Assembly: GCA_937958315.1 (NCBI GenBank)
Contig: CALFGH010000006.1
Location: forward strand, 1 to 31,205
Source: an uncultured Collinsella sp.
GTDB lineage: Bacteria; Actinomycetota; Coriobacteriia; Coriobacteriales; Coriobacteriaceae
Reading direction: 5' to 3'
DNA length: 31,205 nucleotides
Shown: positions 6,299 to 13,176 of the stretch, piece after piece
How positions within the stretch are numbered: position 1 is the stretch's first letter
Layout: every line of letters begins with the position of its first letter
Notes under the pieces: model-generated
What the model was told of the DNA's origin: nothing
What the model saw: the letters and a program-made list of their open reading frames with translations, nothing else
Database searches by the model: none
Made by a program: the position numbers and the translations under genes

Positions 6299-7035
6299 TG
6301 GCTATCTATGTGACGGGCGACGTGCACGGCAGGGCCGAGTACGGGTCCAGCCGGTTTGCCTTCAAGAATTGGCCGCTGGGCCGCACGCTGACGCGTGATG
6401 ATGTGGTAATCGTGGCCGGCGACTTCGGCTTTGTCTGGGATGGGTCCAACGCCGAGAAATACTGGCTCGACTGGCTCGAGTCGAAGCCGTGGACCACGTG
6501 TTTCGCAGACGGCAACCATGAGAACCATCACGCCTTGGCCAATCTGCCGGTACGGGAGTGGAACGGCGGGCTCGTCCATGAGGTGCGACCGCACGTGCTG
6601 CACCTGATGCGCGGAGAGGTGTTCGACATCGACGGGCTCACGGTCCTTGCCATGGGCGGTGCCGCGAGCAACGACAGGCAGTATCGCAGGGAGGGGAGGA
6701 GCTGGTGGCCCGAGGAGATGCCGAGCGAGGAAGAGATGGAGCACTGCCGCGCCTCGCTCGACCGCGTGGGCTGGAAAGTCGACCACGTTGTGACTCACGA
6801 GGCTCCTGCCGCCCTTGCTGAGGGGCTGTGCCGCGAACGCGGACGTGAGTACCGCGGAGATCCGCTGCAAACCTTCCTGGGCGAGCTCGACGGACGGCTC
6901 GATTACTGCGCCTGGTTCTTCGGACATTACCACGGTGACGAATGGCTCGACGCCGGGCATCGCTTGATCTACCAAGACATCGTGCCGATCGAAGATGCTA
7001 CGCCCGGTTCTAGGAACCTTCTGGAAGCGCTCTAG
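6298..7035 (+). CDS. Metallophosphoesterase, operon gene 3
   Basis: A 245-residue paralogue of gene 2, starting at ATG 6298 within TGATG, so its start overlaps the previous stop. Motifs: GDVHG (7-11), GDFG (41-44), GNHE (72-75), THEAP and GHYH near the end. An ATG 15 nt further upstream exists but would ignore the coupling. The protein ends in a short tail not shared with gene 2. An inverted repeat spans its stop codon. Confidence 0.9.
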   Translation: MAIYVTGDVHGRAEYGSSRFAFKNWPLGRTLTRDDVVIVAGDFGFVWDGSNAEKYWLDWLESKPWTTCFADGNHENHHALANLPVREWNGGLVHEVRPHVLHLMRGEVFDIDGLTVLAMGGAASNDRQYRREGRSWWPEEMPSEEEMEHCRASLDRVGWKVDHVVTHEAPAALAEGLCRERGREYRGDPLQTFLGELDGRLDYCAWFFGHYHGDEWLDAGHRLIYQDIVPIEDATPGSRNLLEAL

Positions 7036-7046
7036 AAGATTCCTAG
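7010..7046 (+). terminator. Hairpin spanning the end of the metallophosphoesterase operon
   Basis: CTAGGAACCTTCT (7010-7022) pairs with AGAAGATTCCTAG (7034-7046) with one mismatch. It covers the stop codon of gene 3 and lies between convergent genes. There is no T run, so it may work with Rho, protect the 3' end, or serve both directions. Confidence 0.45.
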
Positions 7047-7077
7047 AAATCAGCAGCCTGACAGGAGAAGCGCGGGG

Positions 7078-7644
7078 CTACTCGTCCTTCATCTGGGTCA
7101 TGACCTCGACCTTAGCCTCGGCCACGGCCGCCCGCTGCTCGGAGGCGGCGAGGCGGTCCTTGAGGGCGGCGATCTCGGCCATCAGGTCGCGCTGGGTCAG
7201 GAGTGTGTCGGCTTGGGCTTTCAGTGCAGTGTCACGCTCGCCGCGCAGCCGCTCGATCTCATCGACCATGGCCTCAGCCTCGGCATGGAGTTGGACAACC
7301 TGCCTGCCGAGGCCCTTAGCACGGGAGAGGTACCTGATGCTTGCGGCGTGGAGCTCGTTGTTCTCGAGTTCGAGGTTCGCGGTATCGAGTTCGAACTTCT
7401 CCTCTATAAAGGCAATCCGCTCATTGCAGTCGGCCTCAATCTTTTCATTCCGATCCGTCGCCTCGGCGAGCTTGCGGCTGAATTCATCCACCTGGGCCAT
7501 GAGCAGTGCGTTCTCGGTCCTGAGGTCGGCGGTCTCGCGCAGCAGCTTCTCCCGCCACCTCGCCTCGATCCGCTCGGCGGCCTCATCGAGGACGGACTTC
7601 ATGCCGTAACCGTAGATCTCCCTGATTTTTCTCTCGTCTGTCAT
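7078..7644 (-). CDS. Coiled-coil protein, unknown function
   Basis: From ATG 7644 the protein has 188 residues (MTDERKIREIYGYG...) and is almost wholly Glu/Ala/Leu/Arg heptad sequence from about residue 20 to the end. There is no signal peptide, membrane helix or enzyme motif. A TTG five codons earlier (7659) is an alternative start; neither has a strong ribosome site. It converges on the metallophosphoesterase operon with about 40 nt between stops. It could be a DNA- or partner-binding scaffold of the element. I do not recognise the family. Confidence 0.7.
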   Translation of the reverse strand: MTDERKIREIYGYGMKSVLDEAAERIEARWREKLLRETADLRTENALLMAQVDEFSRKLAEATDRNEKIEADCNERIAFIEEKFELDTANLELENNELHAASIRYLSRAKGLGRQVVQLHAEAEAMVDEIERLRGERDTALKAQADTLLTQRDLMAEIAALKDRLAASEQRAAVAEAKVEVMTQMKDE

Positions 7645-7762
7645 CGTGCGACATTCCAATCAACAATGGGCATGGCTCCGCCACGCCGTACGGCTGGGAA
7701 CAAATACGCGGCCGCTGTTGATTTGTAGTCGTCCTGCGATCGGTGAGTTCTAAAAAGGCGTC

Positions 7763-7840
7763 TCAAGTCATGCGTTCACGCAGGTTTTCGATTGGAGAAA
7801 TACCGCACGTTTTCATGATATCACGTGCCTTAAAGACCAT
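7763..7840 (-). pseudogene. Possible 25-codon gene remnant
   Basis: The minus strand reads MVFKARDIMKTCGIS then PIENLRERMT before a stop. The composition looks protein-like, but there is no ribosome site and no family is recognised. It may be the truncated end of a gene deleted from the element. Confidence 0.2.
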
Positions 7841-7957
7841 GAATGGACGGCCATATCGATTCGTTGAAAATGGCACCAACGACGTGTTGGTGGCGGGGGA
7901 GTGATGGCGTTAAAGATGTCGAGAATGATTATAGGATTGTTTTAGATGCGGGCATGA

Positions 7958-8020
7958 AAAAGGGTCGAATCGAAGTGTCTGGCCGGACGCCAATTGTCCG
8001 GGAACTGTTTCGATTCGACC
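7958..8020 (-). terminator. Nested hairpin terminator downstream of the winged-helix gene
   Basis: A perfect 12-bp outer stem (GGTCGAATCGAA 7963-7974 with 8009-8020) encloses a second 6-bp stem (CCGGAC 7983-7988 with 7996-8001). On the minus strand it is followed by a T run (AAAAA at 7958-7962 on the plus strand). It lies about 85 nt after the stop of the 8104-8490 gene. A replication or control role is possible because of the cruciform shape. Confidence 0.6.
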
Positions 8021-8103
8021 GTGTTTCTTTTACATCCGCGGCATGCTCTTATAGACGCCCGGCGATTACCGACCTTCACGACCTCGATAGTCGGGCTATG
8101 GAC

Positions 8104-8490
8104 TTAAGATTTCTTGGGCTCCCAGCCGTTTTCGATTGCGGCGGGGTAGACTGCGGCGTAATTAAGCATCCAGCTGCCATCGCCCGCTTTTTGAATAAAC
8201 CCCTTATCCGTCAAAGAGGTATAGGCCCGGGAGATCGTGTTCTTACTTAGGTGGTAGCGCTCCTCAATCCATTTGCTTTTTGCGTAAAAGCCCATGGCTC
8301 GTTTGTTTTTGGAAGGATTTCCAAGCTTCCATACTAGGCCGAGGATGAGGCGCTCGGCAGCGACAGTGGTGGCACAACACGCCCAGTCGGGCACCGAAAT
8401 AAAATTCGCGTTATCCATTTTCCTTCTAATCTCTCGTTGCTCAGTAACATCATCGGAATATTTGTCGGAAATCGACGGTAGCTCGCTCAT
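8104..8490 (-). CDS. Winged-helix DNA-binding protein
   Basis: A 128-residue protein. Residues ~60-110 form a winged helix-turn-helix: the recognition region is YHLSKNTISRAYTSLTDKG followed by a wing (FIQKAGDGSW). The N-terminal third is polar. Its layout matches small MarR/Rep-like helix proteins of mobile elements, which act as regulators or replication helpers. It is read after the excisionase gene with only 9 nt between them, so the two are co-transcribed. It is more AT-rich than chromosomal neighbours. Exact role unknown. Confidence 0.75.
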   Translation of the reverse strand: MSELPSISDKYSDDVTEQREIRRKMDNANFISVPDWACCATTVAAERLILGLVWKLGNPSKNKRAMGFYAKSKWIEERYHLSKNTISRAYTSLTDKGFIQKAGDGSWMLNYAAVYPAAIENGWEPKKS

Positions 8491-8499
8491 GTTTACCGC

Positions 8500-8745
8500 C
8501 TAGTCAAGGTGGGCGGTACGACCTTCGAGCTGCTTGAAAAGTTCGTAGAACGAGCTTTCAAACATGTAATTCGAGCGATGGATTTGGATGAGCTTGCCGG
8601 ACTCGCGCATAAACTTGCGCGCGGTATTTTCGCTCCAGCCAGTGAGTTCGCGGATATCGTTAACGCGGAGCAACCGATCGCACTGAGCGGCACCAGTGGG
8701 GAAAGTCGGTGTGGACGCCTGAGTGCTAATCTGTGGAGTAGCCAT
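8500..8745 (-). CDS. Excisionase-like helix-turn-helix protein
   Basis: 81 residues. The core, LLRVNDIRELTGWSENTARK then FMRESGKL (about residues 25-52), is a MerR/excisionase-type helix-turn-helix, with a Pro/Thr/Ser-rich N-terminal tail. Excisionases bend attachment-site DNA and direct the integrase toward excision. ATG 8745 is preceded by AAAGGA. It lies downstream of the integrase on the same strand, with a structured leader between them, and is followed by the winged-helix gene. Confidence 0.75.
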   Translation of the reverse strand: MATPQISTQASTPTFPTGAAQCDRLLRVNDIRELTGWSENTARKFMRESGKLIQIHRSNYMFESSFYELFKQLEGRTAHLD

Positions 8746-8767
8746 GATGAGCTATCCTTTCAATGAG

Positions 8768-8819
8768 GGCCCTCCCTGTGCTTGTAAGACTTACCAGGTT
8801 CATAAGCACTTGGGGGGCC
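8768..8819 (-). promoter_or_regulatory. Long leader hairpin upstream of the excisionase gene
   Basis: GGCCCTCCCTGTGCTT (8768-8783) pairs over most of its length with AAGCACTTGGGGGGCC (8804-8819), leaving a loop with its own GTAA-TTAC mini-stem. It lies in the untranslated leader 23 nt before the excisionase start. It could be a terminator of integrase transcripts, a controlling structure for xis, or both. Confidence 0.45.
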
Positions 8820-8859
8820 GGTTTTTATGACTACATGCGTAGCCATCTGACAGCTTTAG

Positions 8860-8886
8860 AATCTATTAAAACTCATTAGATGTCAA
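8860..8886 (-). promoter_or_regulatory. Possible excisionase promoter
   Basis: On the minus strand TTGACA (8886-8881) is a perfect -35 box in an AT-rich stretch. The best -10 candidate is TAGATT at 8865-8860, with a short 15-nt spacer. The position before the leader hairpin is suitable. Confidence 0.35.
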
Positions 8887-8963
8887 TCAAATAAAGCGTC
8901 TACCTGCGGAAATAGTAGTATAGTACCGTAATATTATTGATGAAACGATGAATGAATAACATG

Positions 8964-10211
8964 CTATTTCTCGCTTTTCTGTATATAGGCGTTGATGAAG
9001 TCTTCGTAGCCTTTAACGGCTTTTATTTCTGATTGTTGAACGAGGCTTGTATACGTTTTGAGCGTGATATTGGGGTCCGCGTGGCCAAGAATACCTTGCA
9101 CGCTTCTAACGTCCGATCCGTTCGCCAGCATAAAAGTGCTTACACAATGCCTGAGCTGATGCGGGCAGATGCCCTTATATAGTTTTCCGCCAGTCGAACT
9201 GTTCGGCTCATAGATTCCAAGATTGCAGTTAACTGCGAAATCGCGAAACCAATGGTTGAAGATGTAGTTTTTCATGTGACAGACAGTAGGGACCCCCTGC
9301 TTGACAGCAATATCGCTAATGATGGGAGTGCTGCCAGTCTGGGACAGCCCCAGAGAGGCCAGGAGCTCTTTTTGTATGGCTGACCATGATTGAAGACGTT
9401 CGGCCAAGGTTTCTCCAACGGGGATTTTGCGTTGGCTTTCTTGTGACTTGGGTGCCCTCAGCTCATGGTCGTTGGTGTACTGCCTGTCAATTTTCAAGGT
9501 TTTATTGGCAGGGTCCCAATCGCGCCATTCGAGGCCCAGCATCTCGCCTTTCCGCATACCCGTATACACTAGTACTAGCGTACCAACAGCTTCGGCGGTG
9601 AGCTCAATGTGTTGAAGATGTGTGCATAGGGTAGCTACTTGGTCGATTGTCAGTGATTCTCTTTTGTTGCGTGGTCTGCGAACATGAACGGTAGCGCAGG
9701 GGTTTCGGTCAATTATTCTCTTTGCGACAGCATTCGACAGAATCTGACGCAGTTTCGAATTGATTCGTACAAGCTCTGATGGTTTGTATTTTCCCGTACG
9801 ACGAGCTTCGGCATATGCTTCTTCGATTAGATCGGGAGTTAGCCCCTCTATTGTCTGAAACGCACCGAATAGGTCTTCGATATGCCTGCAATCGTACGCT
9901 TCTCTTTCATAGCTCGTTGGCGCAAGCTCGGTGTCCCTATTTTCATGAAAGGCCCAGCAGTAGGACGCAAGCAAAGTGGGCTTTTTAGTTTTAGTGATCG
10001 TGCCAGAGGAGTTGATTTCAGCCAGCTTGGCCTGCATTGCAGCCTTAGCTTCTGTTTTAGTCTTGCAACGAACCGTATAAGTTGGGGATCGTTTGTAGCG
10101 CCCTGTCTTCGGGTCCTTGACTCCAAGGGAAAAATAATAGCGATAGGTGTTAGGTGATCTCTTGTCTTTCCAACACGTGCCTCTTCCGCTAATTAGTGGC
10201 TGTTCTGACAT
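8964..10211 (-). CDS. int: Tyrosine-recombinase integrase
   Basis: A 415-residue phage/ICE-type integrase. The N-terminus (residues ~1-70) is the AP2-like/arm-binding DNA-binding region (TYRYYFSLGVKDPKTGRYK), followed by a SAM-like core-binding domain (~80-180). The catalytic set is complete: Arg220 (YTGMRKGEM), Lys255 region, His351-x2-Arg354-His355 (HQLRH), His377 (ILGHADP) and nucleophile Tyr387. The start at 10211 has GGAG about 10 nt upstream. The gene begins about 190 nt from the tRNA-Arg 3' half, its presumed target, and points into the element. Confidence 0.95.
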   Translation of the reverse strand: MSEQPLISGRGTCWKDKRSPNTYRYYFSLGVKDPKTGRYKRSPTYTVRCKTKTEAKAAMQAKLAEINSSGTITKTKKPTLLASYCWAFHENRDTELAPTSYEREAYDCRHIEDLFGAFQTIEGLTPDLIEEAYAEARRTGKYKPSELVRINSKLRQILSNAVAKRIIDRNPCATVHVRRPRNKRESLTIDQVATLCTHLQHIELTAEAVGTLVLVYTGMRKGEMLGLEWRDWDPANKTLKIDRQYTNDHELRAPKSQESQRKIPVGETLAERLQSWSAIQKELLASLGLSQTGSTPIISDIAVKQGVPTVCHMKNYIFNHWFRDFAVNCNLGIYEPNSSTGGKLYKGICPHQLRHCVSTFMLANGSDVRSVQGILGHADPNITLKTYTSLVQQSEIKAVKGYEDFINAYIQKSEK

Positions 10212-10403
10212 CTTTGCACTCCGTTTCTTTGAATAGTTTTCAACAATTCATTGAGTGCAGTTTAGCTAAAGCCGTTAGTAATATGTTTGTAAAAGCATAG
10301 GCGCAGCTACCGGAGGCAAAAGACACAAACTGCTATGTTTATCTGCGGTTATATGATGTTCAATGATGCTTGATGAATGGTAGGGGGTAGCATTAAATCA
10401 TAT

Positions 10404-10448
10404 CTCCTAAAGCGGGTGTCGACGGTTCGAATCCGCCCGGGGGCACCA
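10404..10448 (+). other. tRNA-Arg(CCT) 3' half, attachment site
   Basis: From the anticodon loop CTCCTAA (10404-10410) onward the sequence is a tRNA: 3' anticodon strand AGCGG, variable GTGTC, T-arm GACGG-TTCGAAT-CCGCC, acceptor CGGGGGC, then A and CCA. Upstream there is no matching 5' anticodon arm, D-arm or acceptor strand, so only the 3' half is present. Tyrosine integrases often cross over in the anticodon loop. The intact tRNA should lie at the element's other end, beyond the left edge. The T-stem has one A-C mismatch (10422 against 10436). Confidence 0.75.
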
Positions 10449-10457
10449 GGGAATATG

Positions 10458-10490
10458 ACGGCGTCGCGGGAGCGGCGCCGTTTCTGGTTT
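10458..10490 (+). terminator. Terminator after the tRNA-Arg remnant
   Basis: ACGGCGTCGC (10458-10467) pairs with GCGGCGCCGT (10472-10481) with one G-T pair and a GGGA loop, followed by a T-rich stretch. It would have ended the original tRNA transcript. Confidence 0.6.
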
Positions 10491-10537
10491 GCGGGGGCCG
10501 CCGTGCTGCTCGCCCGTGGGGGACTGGCATCTGTTTC

Positions 10538-11738
10538 CTAGAGTGCGCTGCGGTAAATCTTTCTCGCGTTGTCCAGCGTGAGCTTCCTGAAGCTGCCGAA
10601 GAGCTCTCCGCGGTTGATCTTGAGGCCCGGAATCATCTTTTCGATATCGTCCTCGGTGACTCCGAACTCCGATAGCGCGCGCGGCATTCCCAGCGAGACG
10701 AAGAAATCCTGCAGCTCGTCGATGGTCGCTTCGACCGCGTACTCGATTGCCTGCTCGGGGGTTACCTCCACATCGAGCTCGTCCGCGTCCGAATCGATGG
10801 GTTCGATGCCAAGGGCCTGGGCGCTGAACTCCAGGAAGCGCTCAGGGTGCTCTCGCCATACGTAGCGCATCCAGGCGGGGAAGATGACGGCGAGGCCGGC
10901 GCCGTGCGTGATCTTGGTGTCCAGTGCGGATAGCTCGTGCTCAAGGCCGCGGCAGGTCCAATCGCCGTCGCGCAGGGCGTTATGGGCGAGCGTACCCACC
11001 CACATGATCTCGGCGCGGGCGTCGTAGTCATCGGGGTTCTCCATCACCTTGGGCGCCGCCTCCCTCGCGGCGCGCACTAGCCCGCAGGCGATGTTGTCGG
11101 TTACGCCCACGGCGGGCTCGCCGGAGAAGAGTCGCTCCATGATATGGGCGATCATGTCGGTCACTCCCGCGGCGGTCTGGCAGGCGGGCAGGCTGAAGGT
11201 CAGCTCCGGGTCGAGGAAGGCGATGGCCGGGCGGTTGAGGTCCGTGTTAATGCTGCATTTGAGGTGCTCCTCGTCGTTGCTGATAACGCAGGAGTTAGAG
11301 GCCTCGGAACCGGATGCGGGGATGGTCACCACGCAGGCGACGTCGATGCGGTCGGCGGGAACGGCGCGCTTGCGGAAGAAGTCCCATACGTCGCCGTCGT
11401 ATACCGCCCCAGTGCGATGGCCTTCGCGCAGTCCATGACGGAGCCGCCGCCCACGGGCAGGATGATGTCGGCGTCGTTTGCCCGTGCGAGCTCGACGCCT
11501 TCTCGTGCCAAGCCTATTTCGGGGTTTGGACGCACCCCTCCAAGCCCGATGTGCTCCACGCCCGCGGCATCGAGCGATGCCCTCACGCGGACGAGCGTTC
11601 CGCAGCGAACTGCGGAACCCCTGCCGTAGACAATGAGCGCTCAGCGGTAGCCGGAGGCGGACAGAGTCCCCCAACCTTGTCGGTCGCTTTTCGCCCAAAG
11701 ACAAAGCGGGTGGGGGAGTAGAAGGAGAAATCGTTCAT
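10538..11738 (-). pseudogene. Broken iron-containing alcohol dehydrogenase
   Basis: The protein pieces match Fe-dependent alcohol dehydrogenases of the butanol dehydrogenase/YqhD group but lie in three frames. The start MNDFSFYSPTRFVFGRKATD (from ATG 11738) is lost by a frameshift near 11672. The next frame (SASGYR*ALIVYGRG, then the GGGSVMDCAKAIA cofactor motif) holds an in-frame TGA near 11640 and shifts again near 11411 (one base missing in the LG-AVYDGDVW region). The rest, including TIPASGSEAS and the iron-ligand-rich second half, is intact to 10538. No working enzyme is expected. It borders the integrated element. Confidence 0.8.
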
Positions 11739-11762
11739 GGAGCTCCAATCTGGCGTTTCGCC

Positions 11763-12125
11763 CTACATGCGCGGAGGAGTTTTTCGGGCGCATCGCCTGC
11801 GTTCGCGTCGCAATCTCGGCGGCGCGGTGCGGTCCGTGGATTCCATCGTATCGCCCGCGGCACCCCTTACCGACGATTGAGGCGAGTCTGCATTTCGCGG
11901 CGCGACGTCCACCTGGCGGACGATATCCGTTCGCGACACGTGGCCGTCCCGGTCGCAATAGCGTATGCGCACCGGGTTGCCGAGATGGGCCTGCGACCCC
12001 TTCTCCTGATGCGAGCGCGCGAGACGGGCGAGCAGCGGCGCGAGCACCTGCTCGACCGTCTCCTCCCGATACCACGCCGCCACGGGCAACCCGTTCACGT
12101 CAAACCCGTACGTTCGCCATGCCAT
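11763..12125 (-). pseudogene. Unidentified gene remnant
   Basis: From the internal ATG 12125 the minus strand reads a protein-like segment (YGFDVNGLPVAAWYREETVE, then LAPLLARLARSHQEKGS). This resembles the N-terminal part of uridine-kinase-like P-loop proteins, but no Walker A follows. The next part (VRIRYCDRDGHVSRTDI) is of another character, somewhat WYL-like. It then degrades into Arg-rich sequence. I read it as debris of one or two genes and am not sure of either match. Confidence 0.3.
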
Positions 12126-12214
12126 TCGCCTCGCCGCCTTCGCCGAACGAAACCGCGTATCCAGACCGCCGGTCCCCCACCCAGCACTTCGACGAGCCTT
12201 CGCGCTCACTTCTG

Positions 12215-12439
12215 CGGTCGGGATGCGCCCGCGAGGCGCTCGGCAGGCAGCGCCATTTCCGCTCGCTGTGTCGAGCGCGAGTGTCGAGAAGTCGCCACAT
12301 GCCACTCAGATGTAGCATGGAGTGCCGAAGTGCACGCGCCCGTGACGAAACACTGGCGCCAACCCGTTCCGCGCACCACCCCGCCCGTAAGGTGTGTGGC
12401 GAAAGGAGGACCAGCCGCATGAACATCCCCGAGACACAG
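12215..12439 (+). repeat. Copy A of regulator upstream/start region (pairs with 17051-17276)
   Basis: The promoter region, ribosome site and first seven codons (MNIPETQ) are near-identical to the segment before the intact regulator at 17051-17276, with scattered substitutions. It marks the left part of a duplicated regulator. Confidence 0.85.
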
Positions 12440-12609
12440 AGCCTACCTCGATCGCATTCCGCACGAGCTTCTCTGACATTTCCGCCCATTACCACGTGGA
12501 GGTCCCCGTCGCGGAGATCGCCTACGAATACGACTACATCAATTCCCGGCATGCCCCGCGCAGGCAGGCCACGCTGAACGACGGGTCCGCGGCCCGGCAG
12601 GACGAATGA
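12419..12609 (+). pseudogene. Internally deleted copy of the LevR-type regulator
   Basis: The ATG at about 12419 follows the same AAAGGAGGACCAGCCGC leader as the intact regulator. After MNIPETQ, 11 bases are missing. Then at ATCGCA/TTCCGC (about 12454) it jumps to the last ~50 codons (FRTSFSDISAHYHVEVPV... to RQDE*), in another reading frame. About 2.55 kb of the gene are absent, including AAA+, EIIA and most PRD sequence. It sits directly upstream of the EIIB gene, which suggests the ancestral order regulator-EIIB-EIIC-EIID-EIIA. Not functional as a protein. Confidence 0.85.
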
Positions 12610-12685
12610 CGCGCTTCGGCACAGGCCATGCCGAAACGCGTCACGCAAGCAAAGGAAGGAAGCCAACATCACATGAGCATCATCG
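12454..12685 (+). repeat. Copy A of regulator 3' end plus EIIB start (pairs with 19854-20058)
   Basis: The sequence matches 19854-20058 from the last codons of the regulator through the spacer and ribosome site to the first five codons of EIIB. The main difference is a hairpin (12607-12643) present only here. Confidence 0.85.
12607..12643 (+). promoter_or_regulatory. Strong hairpin before the EIIB ribosome site
   Basis: TGACGCGCTTCGGCA (12607-12621) pairs with TGCCGAAACGCGTCA (12629-12643) with a single mismatch. No T run follows, and the EIIB ribosome site is about 10 nt downstream. A role in mRNA 5' stability or translation is more likely than termination. Confidence 0.6.
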
Positions 12686-13161
12686 CAGCACGCATCGACA
12701 ACCGCCTGCTACACGGCATAGTGGCAACCCAGTGGGTACCCGAGTTCCGTCCGCAGCGTCTCATGGTCATCGATGACATCGTCGCCAACGACCCGACCAA
12801 GAAGGCCGCCATGCGGATGGCAAAGCCCTCGGGAGTCGCCCTCTCCATTATCAACAAGGAGACGGCTCTCACGAACTATCGGGCGGGCAAGTACGACGAC
12901 CACACGGTCTTCATCGTGGCGCGAGACCCCCAGACCATCCTCGACGTCATACAGACGGGCCAGGTTGTTCCCACACTCGTGGTCGGAGGCACAGTCTTTC
13001 CCGAAGAGGGGTCAGACGCCGTCCAGGTGAGCAGTCGCGCCTACGTCACCAAAGACGAGCTGCCCGCATATCGAGCGATTGCTGGCACCGGCTGCGACAT
13101 CACCGTTCGCTATGTGCCGGCCGACAAGCCCGTAGAGCTCTCCAGCATCATCACGCTTTAG
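12673..13161 (+). CDS. PTS EIIB, mannose/fructose/sorbose class
   Basis: 162 residues. The phosphocarrier motif is ARIDNRLLHGIVATQW, with His14 as the phosphorylated residue. EIIB takes phosphate from EIIA and passes it to the incoming sugar at EIIC/EIID. ATG 12673 follows AAGGAAGG; an upstream in-frame ATG (12628) lies in the hairpin and is unlikely. It is the first intact gene of a five-gene unit with EIIC, EIID, EIIA and a GH32-like enzyme. The glycosidase suggests a fructose-containing substrate. Specificity cannot be read from EIIB alone. Confidence 0.93.
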   Translation: MSIIAARIDNRLLHGIVATQWVPEFRPQRLMVIDDIVANDPTKKAAMRMAKPSGVALSIINKETALTNYRAGKYDDHTVFIVARDPQTILDVIQTGQVVPTLVVGGTVFPEEGSDAVQVSSRAYVTKDELPAYRAIAGTGCDITVRYVPADKPVELSSIITL

Positions 13162-13176
13162 CAAGGGAGTGAACTT

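Larger units (their letters stand above)
7645..8103. other. Intergenic region with hairpins and a tiny ORF
   Basis: About 460 bases between the coiled-coil and winged-helix genes. It contains a spaced 8-bp inverted repeat (AATCAACA 7658-7665 with TGTTGATT 7716-7723), a possible 25-codon remnant on the minus strand (7763-7840) and the nested hairpin at 7963-8020. Nothing else could be supported. Confidence 0.5.
1..10448. mobile_element. Right part of an integrated mobilizable element (IME/ICE-like), left end outside window
   Basis: The segment carries, in order, surface-protein genes, an oriT-like palindromic region, mobC, a relaxase gene, cargo, a winged-helix gene, an excisionase-like gene and a tyrosine integrase. 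It ends at a tRNA-Arg(CCT) 3' half at 10404-10448. An integrase next to a tRNA 3' fragment is the standard layout of a site-specific integrated element. No phage structural genes and no type IV secretion genes are visible, so I read it as mobilizable rather than prophage. No second tRNA copy was seen in the window, so the left boundary should lie to the left of base 1. Inclusion of the first 1.3 kb is inferred from that. Confidence 0.7.

Noticed and set aside
7213..7728. Plus-strand frame opposite the coiled-coil gene
   Set aside because: The minus-strand reading has clear heptad coiled-coil character; the plus-strand one is a shadow.
7843..8250. 135-codon plus-strand frame
   Set aside because: It runs through the nested hairpin and into the antisense of the winged-helix gene; no ribosome site or domain.
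1..10448. Prophage
   Set aside because: Integrase and excisionase are present but no capsid, tail, terminase or lysis genes; relaxase and MobC point to a mobilizable element.
11596..11618. GTTCCGCAG/CTGCGGAAC palindrome in the alcohol dehydrogenase pseudogene
   Set aside because: It falls inside well-aligned former coding sequence and needs no separate explanation.
12215..12672. Sigma-54 (-24/-12) promoter before EIIB
   Set aside because: I searched by eye for TGGCAC-N5-TTGCA-like boxes and found none of quality.
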